DNA from: Candidatus Hydrogenedentota bacterium
GTDB taxonomy: Bacteria > Hydrogenedentota > Hydrogenedentia > Hydrogenedentales > CAITNO01
Assembly (NCBI GenBank): GCA_011046175.1
Contig: DSBB01000296.1
Location: forward strand, 1 to 13,980
Length of the DNA stretch: 13,980 nt
Reading direction: 5' to 3'
The notes under the pieces are model-generated. The model was given only the letters and a program-made list of their open reading frames with translations. It ran no database searches and was not told where the DNA came from. Below, piece by piece: positions 7,963 through 13,980 of this stretch. Position 1 is the first letter of the stretch. The number at the start of each line of letters is the position of its first letter. The position numbers were made by a program, and so were the translations under genes.

Positions 7963-9144
7963 TCACGTTGCAAAAGCCAACCCCTCGATATTATTCCGCA
8001 TGCGGCGCAACGCCTCGTCAAGCTGTTCGTCTTCAACCGTCAGCGAAAAGCGAACGTACCCTTCGCCGTTTGTGCCGTAAGCGGCGCCGGGCGCAAGCAC
8101 AACCGCGGTCTTTTCAAACACGAAATCACAAAATTCGGAGGAGGAGAACCCTTCCGGGACGGGCGTCCAAAGATAAAACGTTCCGGCGGGGGGCTCGTAC
8201 CGCCAGCCCAAGTCGCGCAATGTTGCCAGCACTTTTTCGCGTCGCTGCCCGTAAATATGCAGCATTTCGACGATAAAATCATCGCAGTTGTCCAGCGCCT
8301 CAATGGCCGCGTACTGTATGGCGTTAAAGACGCCGCTGTCCGTATTGGCCTTGGATGTGGCCATGGCCTTCACAATGTCGGGATTGCCGCAGGCCATGCC
8401 AATGCGCCAGCCGGTCATATTGTACGGCTTGGACAAAGAATTAAGTTCCACGCCAACCTCTTTGGCGCCGTCCGCGTTCAAAAAACTGCGCCTGTCAACG
8501 CCAAACACCACTTCACTGTAGGGGTTGTCGTAGCAGACGGCGATATTGTAGTTTCGGGCGAAAGCGACCAGGTCGGCCAGAAATCCCGGTGTTGCCACGG
8601 CGCCCGTCGGATTATTTGGATAGTTCAGATAAAAAGCCGTTGCGCGTTTTGCCACGTCCGCGGGAATGGCGTCCAAATCCGGCAGGAAGTTGTTTTCCCC
8701 TTTCATGGGGACGGGATGCGGCACGGCGCCGACGAACCAGATGCTTGGTTTGTAGCCCGGGTAGCCCGGGTCCGTTACCAGCACGAGGTCGCCGGGATTA
8801 ATCACGCCAAGCGCGAAATGGTGGCATCCCTCTTTCGAGCCGATAAGCGCCACGATTTCCTTTTCCGGGTCAAGCGCCACATGGTACCGGCGGCTGTACC
8901 ATCGCGCCACCGCTTCCCGGAACGCCGCCATGCCCCATTCCTCATCCGTCGGATAGCGGTGGTTCGCCTTGTCGCGGGAGGCCTTCGCGAGCGCTTCCAC
9001 AACATTTCCCGGGGTCGCCTCCACCGGATCGCCTATGGCCAGACTAATCACATCCACGCCGCGCGCGCGCGCCTCATTGATCTTGTTGCGCAAGGTCATG
9101 AATAGATAGGGTGGGATTTTACTCAGTCGTTCTGCTGTTTGCAT
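7963..9144 (-). CDS. PLP aminotransferase, LL-diaminopimelate aminotransferase-like
   Basis: A 393-residue fold-type I class I/II aminotransferase, full length for the family. The PLP lysine is Lys239 in SLSKPYNMTGWR, with Asn178 in NYPNNPTG, Asp206 and Tyr209 in YDNPYSE, Arg247, and the carboxylate-binding Arg365 in YVRFS. The motifs IGDP (37-40), GSKEG (102-106) and DPGYPGY (125-131) and the wording around the lysine are closest to DapL-type LL-diaminopimelate aminotransferases, which convert tetrahydrodipicolinate to LL-diaminopimelate for lysine and peptidoglycan. A related alanine or aspartate aminotransferase cannot be excluded, so no symbol is assigned. It is the first gene of the five-gene minus-strand run and has a good promoter about 115 bp upstream (9260-9289), leaving a leader of roughly 108 nt. 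The Shine-Dalgarno is a weak purine run (AGAAAGAA). Confidence 0.87.
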   Translation of the reverse strand: MQTAERLSKIPPYLFMTLRNKINEARARGVDVISLAIGDPVEATPGNVVEALAKASRDKANHRYPTDEEWGMAAFREAVARWYSRRYHVALDPEKEIVALIGSKEGCHHFALGVINPGDLVLVTDPGYPGYKPSIWFVGAVPHPVPMKGENNFLPDLDAIPADVAKRATAFYLNYPNNPTGAVATPGFLADLVAFARNYNIAVCYDNPYSEVVFGVDRRSFLNADGAKEVGVELNSLSKPYNMTGWRIGMACGNPDIVKAMATSKANTDSGVFNAIQYAAIEALDNCDDFIVEMLHIYGQRREKVLATLRDLGWRYEPPAGTFYLWTPVPEGFSSSEFCDFVFEKTAVVLAPGAAYGTNGEGYVRFSLTVEDEQLDEALRRMRNNIEGLAFAT

Positions 9145-9259
9145 GACGTTCTTTCTGCGGTTGCAGTTCTATCGGGAACAGGTTTTTATTACGGATTTTT
9201 CAAGCCCTTTACGCGACGGTGTGCCCGCATCCGCCGGTTCAGCCCTTCATTTTCGGGTG

Positions 9260-9289
9260 ATTATATAGTTCCGGTTCGCCCCTGATCAA
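9260..9289 (-). promoter_or_regulatory. Sigma-70-type promoter for the aminotransferase gene
   Basis: On the minus strand, TTGATC (9284-9289) and a perfect TATAAT (9260-9265) are 18 bp apart. The predicted transcript start is near 9253, about 108 nt before the ATG at 9144. No riboswitch of a known type is recognisable in that leader. This is the best promoter for the minus-strand run 9144 to 1893. Confidence 0.5.
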
Positions 9290-9308
9290 AACGGTCACGG
9301 CAAACGCC

Positions 9309-9338
9309 TTGATTCAATGTTTGTCCGTTGAGTATTAT
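9309..9338 (+). promoter_or_regulatory. Promoter for tRNA-Thr
   Basis: TTGATT (9309-9314) and TATTAT (9333-9338) are separated by 18 bp. They predict a start near 9345, about 48 nt before the mature tRNA 5' end, a normal distance for a processed tRNA leader. Confidence 0.45.
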
Positions 9339-9392
9339 ACCGCATCAACATGGCCGCCCTCCATCCCTTCGGCGTCCATGCGACACGGATAA

Positions 9393-9468
9393 GCCGACGT
9401 AGCTCAGTTGGTAGAGCAGCTGACTTGTAATCAGCAGGTCGGGGGTTCGATTCCCTTCGTCGGCTCCA
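9393..9468 (+). tRNA. tRNA-Thr (anticodon TGT)
   Basis: All four arms fold. The acceptor GCCGACG pairs with CGTCGGC; the D arm is GCTC-AGTTGGTA-GAGC; the anticodon stem GCTGA/TCAGC encloses loop CTTGTAA with anticodon TGT at 9426-9428; and the T arm has loop TTCGATT. It reads ACA codons, with wobble to other ACN codons. The CCA end is encoded (9466-9468). The discriminator base is T, and the T stem contains two G-T pairs. It is a single tRNA with its own promoter and a terminator just downstream. Confidence 0.97.
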
Positions 9469-9484
9469 TATCAAAAACCCCGTG

Positions 9485-9534
9485 CAACCCCTGTAAACAT
9501 TGCTTATAACGCATGTTACAGGGGTTGTTTTTTT
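9485..9534 (+). terminator. Strong Rho-independent terminator, possibly bidirectional
   Basis: CAACCCCTGTAAACAT (9485-9500) pairs with ATGTTACAGGGGTTG (9513-9527), one bulged A, followed by seven Ts (9528-9534). It ends the tRNA-Thr transcript. On the opposite strand the same stem follows the sulfatase stop codon (9534-9536) directly and is itself followed, after CACGG, by a T run (9473-9477 as As on the plus strand), so it may end both transcripts. Confidence 0.85.
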
Positions 9535-11315
9535 CAACTCAGGCGGGTTACATAAACATAATAAGCGCCGCGGGAACCGCCGCGGTCATCGGCAAACCAT
9601 GTTTTCAGGCGCGCGCCGCCGGCGCGTAGGGGCGTCTCAAAGACCGCGGCGTGGGCGTCCGGCGTTACGGGCCGGGTCAGTTCCACCGCGCCGATTTTCA
9701 GCCGGGCGCGGGTAACGGAAACGGCTTTGCCGCCGGCGACAACGCCTGTAATCGGCGCGTCCGCCTCTTCCGGCCAACGGCGCAAAGCAAAACGATACAT
9801 CCCGTCTTCGGCAATGCGCACCGCCCACTCGCCGTTACCGCCGCGTCCGTTGAGGATGTGCGGCTGGTTCCAAGGTATTTGCTCGATTGGCGCGTGCCAG
9901 TCCATGGCGGTAAGCCGGGCGGGATTCTCCCGCGCCGCGCCGAGGACGGTCTCACAACAGGCGTCAAACCGCTCCGACACATCCGTCCACCACGCTTCGT
10001 AGACACTGCGCAACGTGGCGACAACGGCGGGATGCCTACCGGCAATATTTTCGGCTTGCCCCGGATCGGCGGTTATATCGAACAGCTGTTCCCCGTTGAT
10101 CAACCGCCAGCGCCGGGTCATGACGGCGCATTGACGCCACTTTTCCGGATATTCAATCCGCTGGGAGTCCACCACCAGCGCGCGGTCGGGCCACACCGCA
10201 CTCGGTTCCAACAGCAAGGGCGCCAGACTTGCGCCGTCATAGCGGACATTTTCGGGACGCTTCAGCGCGCACAGGTCAATCAACGTGGGCATGAGATCAA
10301 AATGCGCCGCGAGTGCGGCAATATCCGTACCGCCCGACAGCCCGGCGGCGGGCCAGCGCACAAAACAGGGCACGCGATGGCCGCCGTCAAACGCGCTGCC
10401 CTTGACGCCCTTCATGCCCGCGTTAAATCCTTTGCCGTCGCGGTATCCTGCGGCGGTTCCGTTGTCGGTCATGAAAATGACAAGGGTATTCTCCTCTATG
10501 CCCAACGTTTGCAGGTGGCGTTTCAGCCGTCCCATATTCTCGTCCATATTGGTTATCATTCCATAGAAGGCCGCCATGTCGCCTTCGACGCCCTTCTCGA
10601 GGTAAGGCCGGCTGTATCGGGGGTCAACATTGTACGGGCTGTGCGGCGCATTCGGCGCAATGTAACAGAAAAAGGGCCGGTTTTTATGTTGTTCGATGAA
10701 GCGGCGCGCCCCTTCAAACCAGACATCCGTGCAATAACCCGTGAAACGTTCCGGCTTCCCATTATGAAAATAGGTGTCGTCAAAATAGTCGTTGCCCCAG
10801 AAGTCCGGCGTCTGTCCCACGCCGCCGCCGCCGTGCGTCAGCGTCTCCTGAAATCCGCGGTCCTGAGGCCGGTACGGATAGTTGTCGCCCAGATGCCATT
10901 TCCCGAATATGCCCGTGGCATAACCGTTTGCGGAAAACACATCCGCCATGGTAACTTCGTCTTCGCGCAGCAGCGAGCGGCCCATGACCGTGTGCCATAC
11001 GCCGACGCGGTTACAATCGCGACCCGTCATCAGCGCCGCGCGCGTGGGGGAACAGGTGGGACTGACATGAAAGTTGGTGAAGCGTACGCTCTCGGCGCAC
11101 ATGCGGTCCAAGTGCGGCGTCTCGATGACGGGATTGCCGAGACAGCCCAAGTCGCCATATCCTTGGTCGTCGGTCAGCACCAAAATAACATTGGGACGCT
11201 TGGCCGCACCGTCCGTTATGCCGACAGCGCCCGCCGGGCGCGAACAGGCGGCGGCCGCCGCGCCCAAGGACATGACCTTTATGAACTCACGCCGGGAAGC
11301 CGCTGCCAGGCTCAT
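9534..11315 (-). CDS. Tat-exported arylsulfatase-type sulfatase
   Basis: The 593-residue protein starts with a twin-arginine signal (SRREFIK at 7-13, then an Ala-rich stretch to about 30; Cys24 gives a poor lipobox only). The sulfatase core has metal-binding Asp49-Asp50 (LTDDQGYGD), the formylglycine site Cys88 in CSPTR (88-92), GKWHLG (138-143), PHSPY (224-228) and TDNG (283-286). Cys88 must be oxidised to formylglycine by a maturase not encoded here. Residues from about 480 on form a beta-rich C-terminal domain (PWNQPHI, MYRFALRRWP) seen in arylsulfatase-A-like enzymes of PVC-type bacteria. It probably removes sulfate from a sulfated glycan, but the substrate cannot be read from sequence. 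The start is well supported by AGGAGG 8 nt upstream. That site and the start lie inside the 3' end of the cyclase gene (29-bp overlap). Confidence 0.92.
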   Translation of the reverse strand: MSLAAASRREFIKVMSLGAAAAACSRPAGAVGITDGAAKRPNVILVLTDDQGYGDLGCLGNPVIETPHLDRMCAESVRFTNFHVSPTCSPTRAALMTGRDCNRVGVWHTVMGRSLLREDEVTMADVFSANGYATGIFGKWHLGDNYPYRPQDRGFQETLTHGGGGVGQTPDFWGNDYFDDTYFHNGKPERFTGYCTDVWFEGARRFIEQHKNRPFFCYIAPNAPHSPYNVDPRYSRPYLEKGVEGDMAAFYGMITNMDENMGRLKRHLQTLGIEENTLVIFMTDNGTAAGYRDGKGFNAGMKGVKGSAFDGGHRVPCFVRWPAAGLSGGTDIAALAAHFDLMPTLIDLCALKRPENVRYDGASLAPLLLEPSAVWPDRALVVDSQRIEYPEKWRQCAVMTRRWRLINGEQLFDITADPGQAENIAGRHPAVVATLRSVYEAWWTDVSERFDACCETVLGAARENPARLTAMDWHAPIEQIPWNQPHILNGRGGNGEWAVRIAEDGMYRFALRRWPEEADAPITGVVAGGKAVSVTRARLKIGAVELTRPVTPDAHAAVFETPLRAGGARLKTWFADDRGGSRGAYYVYVTRLS

Positions 11316-12651
11316 TGGAGTTTCCTCCTGTCGTTATGTCGGCATGGCTCAGGAATCTGCCGAAATGCCGGTCAATCTTGGAAACATGATGCATAATCCA
11401 GTCTATCACGAGTACTTGGGTGCGGAAGAGCAGGAAGGTTGGGTGACTGTCCAAATTTTTTTCGATCTCCCTCTTAAAATTGTCAAAGTATTTTCGGAAA
11501 CGCCTGTGCTGATCCACTTGAAGCGGCAGAAAAGGGTATTTATGCGCGGCCATGCATCTTTCTTCCGCGGCAAAATGGTGGACAATATAGTGGTCGAGAA
11601 ATTCGACCACCTCGTGTATTTTTGAATAATTGCGGTCCCGGCGCACGGCTTCCACGAACCCGGCCACCCGCCGGAACAGTTCCTGATGCTGCGCGTCTAT
11701 TTCCGTTTCGCCTATGGACAGCGAATCATCCCATGCAATCCGGAGGTCCACTTCGCCGGTGCCTTCATGATAACCCGTTTCAAGAAAACGTTTGCAGCGG
11801 TCGCGATAGGCCAGGGCGACCGTGTCGCCGGGCGCCATGCGCAGGCATTCGGAAAGCAGTTCGAGCGCGCGGGACGCTTCCTTGAAATGATAATAAGCCA
11901 GCGCCTCGCCGAAAAGCGCTTTCGTCGCGCGTTTGGCGTCGCGCTGCTCGGGCGGGTCTGCGTCGAACACTTCATATACCGACTGAGGCTGCCTTTTCCC
12001 CTTCACCATGACGCGGTCAATGAAACGCGTGTCGTGGCGCGCCGCGTCGCGCAGGCCGTAATAGGTGTGCTCGCTGATGAGCAGCGGCGCGCCGTACCGC
12101 TTGGTCATTCCCTCGATGCGCGCGGCAAGGTTGACGGCGTCGCTGATGACCGTGCTCTCCATGCGGTCGCGCCCCCCAATAATCCCCAACATCATCAGTC
12201 CCGTATTGAGCCCGATACCGATGCGAATGGGTTGCATCCCTGCCGTTTCCCGTTCCTTGTTGAACGCGCCCAGTATTTTGAGCATTTCAATGGCGCCGCG
12301 CAACGCGTCGTCGGCGTTTTCCGGAAACAACGCCATAATCCCGTCGCCAATGTATTTGTCAATGATTCCTCCATGCCGGGCAATGGCCGGTTCCATCCGG
12401 TTCAAATAATCATTGATGAACGCGAAATTCTCTCGGGGCGTCATTTCCTCCGACAAGGCGCTGAAATCGCGTATGTCGGCAAACAGTATGGTCATGGTTT
12501 TTTCCACGTGGTCGCCCAAATCCACGTCGGTAATGCTTTCCCTGCCCATCAGCCCCAGCGCTTCTTCGGGTACAAAGCGGCTGTACGCCGCAATAACGGC
12601 ATCCATAGCGCTGTTCTGAGGGTTGGACACATCATTGTGAGGATCAGGCAT
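11287..12651 (-). CDS. Class III nucleotide cyclase fused to a hemerythrin domain
   Basis: A 454-residue soluble protein. Residues 50-229 form a class III cyclase: metal Asp59 (FADIRDF) and Asp103 (KYIGDGIMA), adenine-selecting Lys99 and Thr167 (ESTVISD), and transition-state Asn174 and Arg178 (DAVNLAAR). These predict an active adenylate cyclase making cAMP. A helical, TPR-like linker (about 244-295) leads to a bacteriohemerythrin domain (300-435) with ligands His322 (DAQHQEL), His359 and Glu363 (HFAAEE), His382 (DQHRRF), His422 and Asp427 (WIMHHVSKID). The remaining canonical ligand, the first His of H-x3-H, is Gln378. A diiron centre binding or reacting with oxygen would thus be placed to control cAMP synthesis (inference). 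The start ATG has AAGGA 9 nt upstream and an extended -10 promoter at 12681-12689. The sulfatase gene overlaps its end; the Fur-family gene is divergent. Confidence 0.92.
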   Translation of the reverse strand: MPDPHNDVSNPQNSAMDAVIAAYSRFVPEEALGLMGRESITDVDLGDHVEKTMTILFADIRDFSALSEEMTPRENFAFINDYLNRMEPAIARHGGIIDKYIGDGIMALFPENADDALRGAIEMLKILGAFNKERETAGMQPIRIGIGLNTGLMMLGIIGGRDRMESTVISDAVNLAARIEGMTKRYGAPLLISEHTYYGLRDAARHDTRFIDRVMVKGKRQPQSVYEVFDADPPEQRDAKRATKALFGEALAYYHFKEASRALELLSECLRMAPGDTVALAYRDRCKRFLETGYHEGTGEVDLRIAWDDSLSIGETEIDAQHQELFRRVAGFVEAVRRDRNYSKIHEVVEFLDHYIVHHFAAEERCMAAHKYPFLPLQVDQHRRFRKYFDNFKREIEKNLDSHPTFLLFRTQVLVIDWIMHHVSKIDRHFGRFLSHADITTGGNSNEPGSGFPA

Positions 12652-12680
12652 AAACGGGGTTCCTTATCATCGCTGCGCAC

Positions 12681-12689
12681 ACTATACCA
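12681..12689 (-). promoter_or_regulatory. Extended -10 promoter for the cyclase-sulfatase pair
   Basis: On the minus strand the sequence reads TGGTATAGT, a near-consensus -10 with the TGn extension, and no good -35 box 17 bp upstream (TTATTT). The predicted transcript start is about 23 nt before the cyclase ATG. A small inverted repeat, ATTG-N7-CAAT (12689-12703), lies just upstream. Confidence 0.45.
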
Positions 12690-12729
12690 TTGTTTTCGGC
12701 AATAAATAAACGGCGTAGAACAGACAGAG

Positions 12730-12758
12730 TTGCAATCGTTGATTCAGGCGGCTACCAT
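12730..12758 (+). promoter_or_regulatory. Promoter for the Fur-family gene
   Basis: TTGCAA (12730-12735) and TACCAT (12753-12758) are 17 bp apart and precede the ATG at 12797 by a suitable distance. An imperfect palindrome, TGCAATC-GTT-GATTCA (12731-12746), overlaps the -35 box and is a candidate operator for the regulator itself. Confidence 0.4.
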
Positions 12759-12796
12759 GTATGGAGCGCTTGGGTGCATGAATATCGGGAGATGAT

Positions 12797-13192
12797 ATGG
12801 TGAATACAACAGGCGTAACGCGCAAGACTGTCCAGAAACAACTTGTCAACGACATATTCCTGCGGGCCGGAAGGCCGCTTACGGCGCGCGAGGCGCATGA
12901 TCTTGCGCGGGTGGCGCGTCCCCGCATCGGCATCGCCACAGTATACCGCGCTATCCGCCGCATGGTCGAGGCAAAGGAACTGCGGTTGGTGGTTATTCCC
13001 GGGGAAGCGGCCTATTACGAAAGGTCGGGAAACGGCCACCATCATTATTTTCATTGCTGCGCGTGTCAAAAAGTGTATGTGGTTCAGGGATGTCCCGGTT
13101 CTATGAAAGCGCTGACGCCGGCGGGCTTTGTCCTCGAACGCCACGACTTGGTATTGCACGGGAAATGCAAGACGTGCGCGGCACGACGTTGA
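12797..13192 (+). CDS. Fur-family metal-dependent transcriptional regulator
   Basis: A 131-residue protein of normal length for the family. The N-terminal winged helix contains TAREAHDLARVARPRIGIATVYRAIRRM-type features: the recognition helix is IGIATVYRAI (44-53). The hinge and dimer domain carries HHHYFHC (81-87), a CxxC pair at Cys87/Cys90 and a second at Cys124/Cys127 (GKCKTC), which together form the structural zinc site. The usual HHDH sensory motif is altered (HHHY), so the sensed metal or signal (Fe, Zn, Mn or peroxide) cannot be named; the C-terminal part looks most like Zur/Fur-like proteins of PVC bacteria. A GGGAGATG Shine-Dalgarno precedes the ATG. It is divergent from the cyclase-hemerythrin gene, with 145 bp between them, so it may control both directions. 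Confidence 0.9.
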   Translation: MVNTTGVTRKTVQKQLVNDIFLRAGRPLTAREAHDLARVARPRIGIATVYRAIRRMVEAKELRLVVIPGEAAYYERSGNGHHHYFHCCACQKVYVVQGCPGSMKALTPAGFVLERHDLVLHGKCKTCAARR

Positions 13193-13293
13193 AATCCAGC
13201 GATTACGGACGTAGAACCGTCATCCGCCGGTTTCTCATCCCATGCGTCCCGCACATTCTGCTTGTCCCGCTCAAAAAACAGCGTTGCGGCGCC

Positions 13294-13322
13294 TTGAATC
13301 CCCAGCCTCCATCTGGTAGTCT
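13294..13322 (+). promoter_or_regulatory. Possible promoter for the secreted hydrolase gene
   Basis: TTGAAT (13294-13299) and TAGTCT (13317-13322) are 17 bp apart. The predicted transcript start, near 13329, falls inside the inverted repeat at 13322-13347. The -10 hexamer matches consensus only moderately, so this is tentative. Confidence 0.3.
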
Positions 13323-13347
13323 TAACCCGGAAGTTTCACCGGGTTAA
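13322..13347. repeat. Perfect inverted repeat upstream of the hydrolase gene
   Basis: TTAACCCGG (13322-13330) and CCGGGTTAA (13339-13347) are exact 9-bp complements around an 8-nt loop. No T run follows, so it is not a standard terminator for the regulator gene. Its place between a possible -10 box and the Shine-Dalgarno (13355-13359) suits an operator or a leader hairpin. Confidence 0.6.
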
Positions 13348-13368
13348 CCGAAAAGGAGGAAAACAGCC

Positions 13369-13980
13369 ATGCGTAATGTGCTCTATGGAATTGTATTGTT
13401 CCTGATTGCCGTGAATGCCCTTGCGGAAGGACTGCCCGACCCGGAGAAACCGGGGCCTTATCCGGTGGGCGTGACCACCATTACCTTGGTGGACCACAGC
13501 CGTACCGATCCGGCAAGCGACGGGCCGCGCTCGCTGATGACGGAGATTTGGTATCCGGCTTCGGACGAAGCGCGCGGGCTGCCGCCGAACCGATTGAGCG
13601 ATTTTTTCCTGAAAGGTCGCTCGCCCGAACTGGCGCTGCTGCTATTCGCCGGATTCGGCGTGGAGCTGGACGAGGCGGACAAGACCTTCCAGAATTTCGC
13701 CGCCCGCGACGCGCGCATCGGCGACGGCGTATTTCCGCTGCTCCTGTTCTCGCACGGCAACGGCGGCCTGCGCATGCAGAACGCCTTCTGGTGCGAGCAT
13801 CTCGCCAGCCACGGCTACATCGTAATGGCGCCCGACCATACCGGCAATTGCGCGATTACGTTTGTGAACGGCGAACTCGTACTATTCGACAACACCCGCG
13901 AGGGACGCGAACGCTCCTCGGGGGACAGGCCGAAAGACCTGTCCTTTCTCATTGACGAAATGGACAAGATGAACAAGGGC
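13369..13980 (+). CDS. Secreted PAF-acetylhydrolase/dienelactone-hydrolase-like enzyme (cut by window edge)
   Basis: The open frame runs from the ATG at 13369 to the window end (204 codons) without a stop, so the gene is partial. AGGAGG lies 9 nt upstream. A Sec signal peptide covers about residues 1-20 (MRNVLYGIVLFLIAVNALAEG-type). The mature part follows the alpha/beta-hydrolase pattern of predicted dienelactone hydrolases (COG4188-like): YPVGVTTITLVD, MTEIWYPA, then the oxyanion-hole strand PLLLFSHGNGG (124-134), HLASHGYIVMAPDHTGN, and RPKDLSFLIDEMD. The nucleophile serine motif and the rest of the triad would lie beyond the window. It is likely a periplasmic or outer-surface esterase or lipase-like enzyme; its substrate is unknown. 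Confidence 0.85.
   Translation, partial: MRNVLYGIVLFLIAVNALAEGLPDPEKPGPYPVGVTTITLVDHSRTDPASDGPRSLMTEIWYPASDEARGLPPNRLSDFFLKGRSPELALLLFAGFGVELDEADKTFQNFAARDARIGDGVFPLLLFSHGNGGLRMQNAFWCEHLASHGYIVMAPDHTGNCAITFVNGELVLFDNTREGRERSSGDRPKDLSFLIDEMDKMNKG

Noticed and set aside
8756..8773. Short tandem TAGCCCGGG-TAGCCCGGG repeat
   Set aside because: It encodes the conserved PGYPGY motif of the aminotransferase and is explained by the protein sequence.
7780..9105. A 441-codon plus-strand frame opposite the aminotransferase gene
   Set aside because: Shadow of a clear aminotransferase; no ribosome site, no recognisable motif.
9651..11396. A 581-codon plus-strand frame opposite the sulfatase gene
   Set aside because: It is antisense to a gene with full catalytic motifs, and its Arg/His/Gly-rich translation shows no domain. 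Long antisense frames are expected in GC-rich coding DNA.
11686..12705. A 339-codon plus-strand frame opposite the cyclase gene
   Set aside because: Antisense to a complete cyclase-hemerythrin gene; no motif of its own.
1..13980. CRISPR arrays, transposases, integrases or toxin-antitoxin pairs
   Set aside because: No regularly spaced repeats and no mobile-element or toxin motifs were seen on either strand.

Overview
The window is a GC-rich, tightly packed bacterial chromosome segment holding ten protein genes (one cut by the right edge) and one tRNA gene. Three proteins carry export signals of the kind used for polysaccharide breakdown: a Tat-exported glycoside hydrolase, a Sec-exported sialidase-like propeller and a Tat-exported sulfatase. 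Together with a DapL-type aminotransferase, a PtsN-like PTS IIA protein and a Fur-family regulator, this suggests a Gram-negative glycan degrader of the PVC type (Lentisphaerota, Kiritimatiellota, Planctomycetota) or a relative such as Hydrogenedentota. That placement is inferred from gene content only.

Layout. Positions 1-465 hold no convincing gene but contain a repeat-like, hairpin-rich element (60-158). An extended -10 promoter (466-474) then drives a plus-strand TPR protein (528-1874) with an inserted EF-Tu domain-2-like barrel and a C-terminal membrane anchor. It converges, 18 bp apart, on a run of five minus-strand genes read from 9144 down to 1893: DapL-like aminotransferase, PtsN-like IIA, soluble hybrid sensor histidine kinase, sialidase-like protein (its ATG overlaps the kinase stop as ATGA) and a GH106-like glycoside hydrolase. 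A tRNA-Thr(TGT) gene (9393-9468) with its own promoter and a strong terminator (9485-9534) separates this block from the next.

The next block is a minus-strand pair read from 12651 to 9534: a class III nucleotide cyclase fused to a hemerythrin domain, then a sulfatase whose start lies inside the cyclase's last codons. A Fur-family regulator (12797-13192) is divergent from it. The window ends in a secreted PAF-acetylhydrolase/dienelactone-hydrolase-like enzyme (13369 to the edge).

How they may fit together (inference): two signalling proteins are each translationally linked to an exported glycan enzyme, kinase to sialidase and cyclase-hemerythrin to sulfatase. The oxygen- or iron-type sensor domain faces a metal-type regulator across a shared promoter region. 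The most unusual items are the cyclase-hemerythrin fusion, which has a His-to-Gln change at one predicted iron ligand, and the TPR/EF-Tu-domain-2/TPR/membrane-anchor protein.
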